Assembly (NCBI GenBank): GCA_003249035.1
Contig: QBMK01000001.1
Coordinates: 230,745-294,744, forward strand
Origin: Pseudanabaena sp.
GTDB taxonomy: Bacteria; Cyanobacteriota; Cyanobacteriia; Pseudanabaenales; Pseudanabaenaceae
Direction of reading: 5' to 3'
DNA length: 64,000 bases
The notes beneath the pieces are model-generated. The model was not told the origin of the DNA and searched no databases. It worked only from the letters and a program-made list of their open reading frames with translations. A program made the position numbers and the translations under genes. Positions 59,243 to 64,000 of the stretch are shown piece after piece; the first letter of the stretch is position 1; each line of letters opens with the position of its first letter.

Positions 59243-59283
59243 TCAAAACTAAAGGAGGCGCGAAGCGCCTCCTTTAGTTTTTG
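59243..59283. terminator. Hairpin CAAAACTAAAGGAGGCGCGAAGCGCCTCCTTTAGTTTTTG
   Basis: Perfect inverted repeat with GCGAAGC tip. Confidence 0.85.
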
Positions 59284-59286
59284 GGG

Positions 59287-60612
59287 TTATAAATCTCGAT
59301 GGGTAAAAGCTTTAGCATTAGTCCCTACGTAATCAGCCACAATGTGACCATTGCCCACAAGTCGATATTTATAGGTGACAAGTCCCTCCAAACCAACGGG
59401 ACCACGCGGTGGCATCTTGTTGGTGCTGATGCCCACCTCTGCCCCAAAACCATAGCGGAAACCGTCAGCAAATCTGGTGGAACAATTGTGATATACGCCA
59501 GCAGCATCAATATCACTCGTGAATATATTAGCGATCGCTTGATCCTCAGTAACGATCGCTTCAGTATGCTTGGAGCCGTAGGTAGTGATATGGGTCATTG
59601 CTTCTTCTAAAGAATCAACAATTTTGATGGACAAAATCAAGTCGCAATATTCCATCGACCAGTCTGATTCATCAGCAGAATTGATCGCAATAATTTTTTG
59701 AGTGCGATCGCAGCCTCTTAGTTCTACACCACGTTCTTGCAAGGCAGCTAAAGCTAAAGGTAAAAATTTGGATGAGATCGCACTATGCACCAACATTGTT
59801 TCGATCGCATTACAAGCAGCAGGATATTGGGTTTTGCTATCGACCGCTATCGCCACTGCTTTGTCTAAATCTGCCGACTCATCTACATACAAATGACAAA
59901 CTCCGTCGGCATGTCCGAGAACAGGAATATGGGTATTGGTTTGGATATAGCGGACAAACTGATTGGAACCTCTAGGAATAATCAGATCGATGAGCTTATC
60001 CATTTTTAAGATTGCCAATGTTTCGGCTCGGGTAGTCAATAGCTGCACCACATGTGGCGATACACCGCCATGTTTTATAAATAGCTCTTCTAAAGCCTTA
60101 TACATTACAAAAGAGATCGCTTCGCAGGAATGTACAGCTTCACTACCGCCTTTGAGAATTACGCCATTACCTGACTTAATACCTAACGCGGCAATCTGGG
60201 TAACAGCATCAGGGCGGGCTTCAAAAATCACCCCAATTACGCCCAAAGGACAAGACAAACGCTCTAATACTAGCCCAGTATCTAGTTCACGATGAATTTG
60301 GCGATCGCCGATTGGATCATCAAGGCGGATGACATCGCGCACACCTGCGACCATGCTTTTCAGTTTATTTGCATCCAACTTGAGACGAGCAATCAAAGCA
60401 CTGGGCAATTTGTTCGCATTCGCCGCAGTGACATCCTTTTGATTGGCTGTCAAAATCATTTCAGTTTGCTGCTCTAAGGCGACTGCGATCGCTTCTAATG
60501 CAGTATTTTTCACCGCGCTCGGCAACTTCGCTAATGCGATCGCAGCAGTGCGAGTACGTTGGATCGACTCTAATAAATCTTGTGGCAAATCTATAGATAC
60601 ATTCCCAGACAC
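59287..60612 (-). CDS. proA: Glutamate-5-semialdehyde dehydrogenase
   Basis: [72 protein letters not shown]. Confidence 0.96.
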   Translation of the reverse strand: MSGNVSIDLPQDLLESIQRTRTAAIALAKLPSAVKNTALEAIAVALEQQTEMILTANQKDVTAANANKLPSALIARLKLDANKLKSMVAGVRDVIRLDDPIGDRQIHRELDTGLVLERLSCPLGVIGVIFEARPDAVTQIAALGIKSGNGVILKGGSEAVHSCEAISFVMYKALEELFIKHGGVSPHVVQLLTTRAETLAILKMDKLIDLIIPRGSNQFVRYIQTNTHIPVLGHADGVCHLYVDESADLDKAVAIAVDSKTQYPAACNAIETMLVHSAISSKFLPLALAALQERGVELRGCDRTQKIIAINSADESDWSMEYCDLILSIKIVDSLEEAMTHITTYGSKHTEAIVTEDQAIANIFTSDIDAAGVYHNCSTRFADGFRYGFGAEVGISTNKMPPRGPVGLEGLVTYKYRLVGNGHIVADYVGTNAKAFTHRDL

Positions 60613-60743
60613 GTTAATCTCTATTACTTTTCGTAGATTATTGCAGTTTTAGAGTAGAGATTTAGTTAACTAATACTAGCAAATCTCCACTATTTTCCTA
60701 TCTTAGTATGAAAAGATCAAAGGTAGAGTGGGCAATGCCGACC

Positions 60744-61112
60744 CTACGATATTCTTAACAACTCATTTACTGTATTCACCAATTCCTCTGGGAGAAAAGG
60801 CTTGCCAATATACGCATTTGCCCCTTGTCGATATCCCCAATAGCGATCAACTTTGGTAAATTTAGTCGAACACATAATGATGTTGATATTCCAAGTTTCA
60901 GGATTGTCTCTCAGTTTGCGACAAAGCTCATAGCCATTCATCTCAGGCATCACAATATCTAAAATCGCGAGATCAGGACGTAGCACCTCAGCTTGGGAGA
61001 TCGCTTCCACACCATTCTTAGCAGTCATAACTTCAAAATGATTGCTTTCGAGCAAATTAGCGATCATTTCTCTTTGAGTCTTACTATCTTCAACAACAAG
61101 GATTTTGGACAT
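60744..61112 (-). CDS. Response regulator (receiver only)
   Basis: ILVVEDSKTQREMIANLL...PDLAILDIVMPEMNGYELCRKLR...IGKPF. Confidence 0.93.
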   Translation of the reverse strand: MSKILVVEDSKTQREMIANLLESNHFEVMTAKNGVEAISQAEVLRPDLAILDIVMPEMNGYELCRKLRDNPETWNINIIMCSTKFTKVDRYWGYRQGANAYIGKPFLPEELVNTVNELLRIS

Positions 61113-61297
61113 GGAAGGAATTCTCTAAGTTCTACATTCTCACCCTAAAGCGAAGATAAAAATTGCACATGAAGACTAAGTCCCGAATCTCCTAGTACTT
61201 TAGTCCTATACAAAATTGGGACTATCGCTACTTGCTCGTTACTATATAAACAGCTAATGTTGGGTTTGGGCGATCGCATAAAGCATAGGTACCTTCA

Positions 61298-61939
61298 ATG
61301 AAAATCCGCATTTTACTTGTTGACGATCATTCCTTTATTCGTCGCGCCCTGAAGATTTCTCTTGGCGATGAATCTTCTTTGGAAATTGTTGGAGAGGCAG
61401 AAAATGGTCAATTCGCGATCGCTCAAGTAGAAAGCCTTCAGCCAGATGTTGTTCTCATGGATATCCAAATGCCACTTATGGATGGAGTGGAAGCCACCAA
61501 ACAAATTTGCGATCGCTTTCCAGAAACAAAAGTCCTTATTCTCACCGTTGATGATACGGAAGAATATGTTTCTCAAGCTCTGAAATATGGAGCATCAGGA
61601 TATATCTTAAAAAACACATCTCCCGAAGAATTATCATTCGCCATTCAAGCGGTCTATCGTGGTTATATGCACTTAGACTTAAACTTAGGCAGAAAAGTAA
61701 TTGCGCGAATTCCAGAGATTGCCGAGGTTTCTACAACTGATTGGGATAAACTCACTCCCAGAGAGCAGCAAATAGTCAAATTAATCGCTACTGGTGCAAA
61801 TAATGAGGAAATTGCTAATCAGCTTTATATATCCACAAGAACTGTAAAAAACCACATTACCAATATTTTGAGCCAACTAAATTTACGAAATAGAACTCAG
61901 ATTGCGATCTTAGTTACTTCAATTCTTAACTATTCGTAA
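61298..61939 (+). CDS. NarL/FixJ-type response regulator
   Basis: ILLVDDHSFIRRALK...VLMDIQMPLMDGVEAT; LuxR HTH LTPREQQIVKLIATGANNEEIANQLYISTRTVKNHITNIL. Confidence 0.95.
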   Translation: MKIRILLVDDHSFIRRALKISLGDESSLEIVGEAENGQFAIAQVESLQPDVVLMDIQMPLMDGVEATKQICDRFPETKVLILTVDDTEEYVSQALKYGASGYILKNTSPEELSFAIQAVYRGYMHLDLNLGRKVIARIPEIAEVSTTDWDKLTPREQQIVKLIATGANNEEIANQLYISTRTVKNHITNILSQLNLRNRTQIAILVTSILNYS

Positions 61940-61978
61940 CTGATATCACATGGCAAAAAATCTAAAATTGTTCAATAT

Positions 61979-62120
61979 AGCTGTCGCACTCAAAGAATTG
62001 AAGGACGGTGCTTCGCGCTTTCGCCACCTCAATGATCCGACTCAAGGGGGGTCTTAAGCCAGCATCGGAGTCGCGAAGGTATCACTGAAATAAATATAGC
62101 AACTCCGACAATGATAGATG
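61979..62120 (-). mobile_element. Fragment of the same IS1-like element as at 22065-22572
   Basis: gctgtcgcactcaa...ctcaatgatccgactcaagggggg...aactccgacaatgatagatg matches 22228-22380 in the same orientation. Confidence 0.75.
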
Positions 62121-62220
62121 ATACTCCCTTCCTAGCCAAGAATTAGACGGTGCGGCGCGAAGCGCCGCACCGTCTAATTCTTGGGTTTTAATGTCTAGTT
62201 TTATAGTGGGAAGAGAGTAT
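62121..62220. repeat. Hairpin element, GGACAWAAAACCCAAA family (reverse), inside the IS fragment/CHAT junction
   Basis: atactcccttcc...caagaattagacggtgcggcgcgaagcgccgcaccgtctaattcttgggttttaatgtctag...gggaagagagtat. Confidence 0.7.
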
Positions 62221-62506
62221 GAGTGCCTGTCAGACAAGAGTAGGGAAACTAGGCGATGGTGTGGAAATCTTAGGCTTTGGCTATCAAGTTCAGAAAGCAG
62301 GTGCTAAAAATGCGATCGCCTCGCTCTGGTTGGTCGATGATGCTGGCACACAAGCTCTCATGGCGGCTTTTTATCGAGAACTCAAAAAAGGTGATGTCAC
62401 AGCTACTGAAGCTTTACAAAGGGCGCAAGTTTCCTTGATTCGTTCTTCAGAGTTTAATCATCCAAAGTACTGGTCAGCATTTTTTGCGATCGGGAATGGA
62501 TTGTAA
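62219..62506 (+). pseudogene. C-terminal fragment of a CHAT domain protein
   Basis: SACQTRVGKLGDGVEILGFGYQVQKAGAKNAIASLW...HPKYWSAFFAIGNGL parallels the C-terminus of 2217-5504. Confidence 0.85.
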
Positions 62507-62563
62507 GTATGCTGTCTGTAAGCGTGTGATATAATTCTGATAAACAATCAGCCCTAGAGCGTT

Positions 62564-63310
62564 ATGGTAGCCATTACCGGAAAGATATCGCAACCCAACG
62601 TAGATACCAAAGTAAATACAGAGGTAAATACAGAGGAACAGGCGATCGCACCAGCAACCTCAGAGGTCATCTATCCCAGTTCCGATGGAGAACCCTTGGC
62701 AGAAACTCAACAGCACGTCCTCGCAATTCTGATGGCTCTTGCGCTCTTGAGATTATATTTGCAGGAGCAGCCAGCCGTTGTCTTTGCCGATCAGTACCTC
62801 TATTACATTGAAGGCAATCCCAGAGCTAGAGTTGCACCTGATGTGATGGTCGTGTTTGATATCGAAAAACGACTCTATACCAATTACAAAATTTGGGAAG
62901 GAGAACAAACACCAGCAATTATTTTTGAGGTGACTTCGGCAGGGACAAAGGAAACCGATTGGAACTTTAAGAAGACACTATACGAGCAGTTGGGAGTGAC
63001 CGAATACTGGCTATTCGATCCCTATGGAGAATGGATTACAGAACAGTTGCAAGGCTATCGACTGAATGAGGATAGTGTGTATAAGCCCATTCATGATAAT
63101 TGCAGCGAAGTATTACAACTCAAGTTACAGGCTGAGGAGTATCTGATTGGGTTTTATCGTCTGGATAATGGAGAGAAGTTGCTCACGCCAGAGGAGTTAT
63201 ATAGTGCGAATTTAGCGGCTAATCAACGAGCCGAGCAAGAAAAGGCGAGAGCAGATCGTCTCGCAGAAAAGTTACGACAGTTGGGTGTTAACTTGGATGA
63301 CGAAAGTTAA
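62564..63310 (+). CDS. Uma2 family (DUF820) endonuclease-like protein
   Basis: RARVAPDVMVVFDI...TPAIIFEVTSAGTKETDWNFKKTLYEQLGVTEYWLFDPYGEW. Confidence 0.92.
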   Translation: MVAITGKISQPNVDTKVNTEVNTEEQAIAPATSEVIYPSSDGEPLAETQQHVLAILMALALLRLYLQEQPAVVFADQYLYYIEGNPRARVAPDVMVVFDIEKRLYTNYKIWEGEQTPAIIFEVTSAGTKETDWNFKKTLYEQLGVTEYWLFDPYGEWITEQLQGYRLNEDSVYKPIHDNCSEVLQLKLQAEEYLIGFYRLDNGEKLLTPEELYSANLAANQRAEQEKARADRLAEKLRQLGVNLDDES

Positions 63311-63675
63311 TAGTTGCCAAAGAAACCATTCCTACTACTGAGCAGTATTTATTTCGATCGCCGTGAGGGTTTGCCACCGATATGCGATCGCACTACGGTT
63401 GAGATGGCGATCAGTCCCGTAGGGCGAAATATTACGGTAATTCATGGATAGATATGGGCTAGGGGGCGAAATAGTCGATGTGAGGTTTGGGAGAGATATT
63501 ACCTTTTTGAGATCGCGGTGATATGCGTAAATGGTGGCGGTAATGCCTCTCCCCTAAGGGGAATTGGTGAATATTTGGTTATGCTTTTTGTAACGAATAC
63601 CTGTTTTGGGGAATATCGCTTTATGCTGGCTGATAGACAGCTGCGGGTTTCGATGTAAATGCGAGGTTATTGGCG

Positions 63676-64000
63676 ATGAATAAGGTTGTTGGTATTGCGA
63701 TGTTGACTTTTTTGGCTTGTGGTCAAGTGCAGATAGTGATGAGCGAAAGCGTCCAATCAAAAACAACACAAGCACGCAAAGCCGAAGCAGATCGACTGAA
63801 CGAACAAGGAATTCAGCAATGCCAAACTGGTCAATGCGAGGCAGCCTTGCAGTCATGGCAGCAAGCACTAACAATCTATCGGGAAATCAAAGACCGTCGC
63901 AGTGAGGGTGCAGCGCTGGGAAATCTGGGAAACGCTTACCAAGCTCTCGGCAAATATGACAAAGCGATCGAGTTCCAACTGCAAAGATTAGCGATCGCGC
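63676..64000 (+). CDS. TPR protein, N-terminal part (runs off the window)
   Basis: MNKVVGIAMLTFLACGQVQIVMSES...EAALQSWQQALTIYREIKDRRSEGAALGNLGNAYQALGKYDKAIEFQ; frame open to 64000. Confidence 0.88.
   Translation, partial: MNKVVGIAMLTFLACGQVQIVMSESVQSKTTQARKAEADRLNEQGIQQCQTGQCEAALQSWQQALTIYREIKDRRSEGAALGNLGNAYQALGKYDKAIEFQLQRLAIA

Noticed and set aside
59299-60477. Several + strand ORFs inside proA (59299-59610, 59963-60295, others)
   Set aside because: Antisense shadows of a well-supported gene. The same reasoning excludes antisense ORFs in gcvP, cobS, cysK, the ctp protease gene and the kinases.
22065-62120. 40-kb composite transposon bounded by IS1-like fragments
   Set aside because: Both IS copies are degenerate and the interior holds core genes (gcvP, DAHP synthase, rpoZ, cysK, dps), so transposition as a unit is implausible.
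1-64000. CRISPR array or cas operon
   Set aside because: No regularly spaced direct repeats with unique spacers. The PD-(D/E)XK protein at 21065 is RecB/Cas4-like but has no cas neighbours.
1-64000. Frequent GCGATCGC octamers as individual regulatory sites
   Set aside because: HIP1 is abundant across many cyanobacterial genomes; single occurrences were not treated as features.

Overview
The window is a cyanobacterial chromosome segment. It is rich in HIP1 (GCGATCGC) octamers, and the gene content and style resemble Pseudanabaena; that assignment is inference. Recognisable housekeeping or cyanobacterial genes: rbfA, alpha carbonic anhydrase, tRNA-Asn(GTT), gcvP, class I DAHP synthase, rpoZ, cruF, cobS, a ctp-type protease, cysK, dps, cruG-like and proA. 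A large two-component signalling cluster lies at 29.7-43 kb. Points for a second look: (1) an array at 53.5-56.3 kb where each accessory module (DUF4357-HNH nuclease, hicAB, vapBC, DUF4160/DUF2442) is followed within about 10 nt of its last stop codon by the same ~60-bp repeat in the same orientation, a cassette-like layout, with two modules carrying point lesions; (2) a family of about ten dispersed elements with a conserved GGACAWAAAACCCAAA arm, a variable but self-complementary stem and a GC-NNN-GC tip (often GCGAAGC/GCTTCGC), one of which has a possible empty-site comparison; (3) a ~105-bp two-hairpin MITE-like element in three copies; (4) an STRR-like AATTACG inverted repeat inside gcvP that is read through in frame; (5) IS1-like remnants next to broken pieces of TPR/CHAT genes. 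All calls come from reading the sequence and the supplied ORFs; no searches were run.
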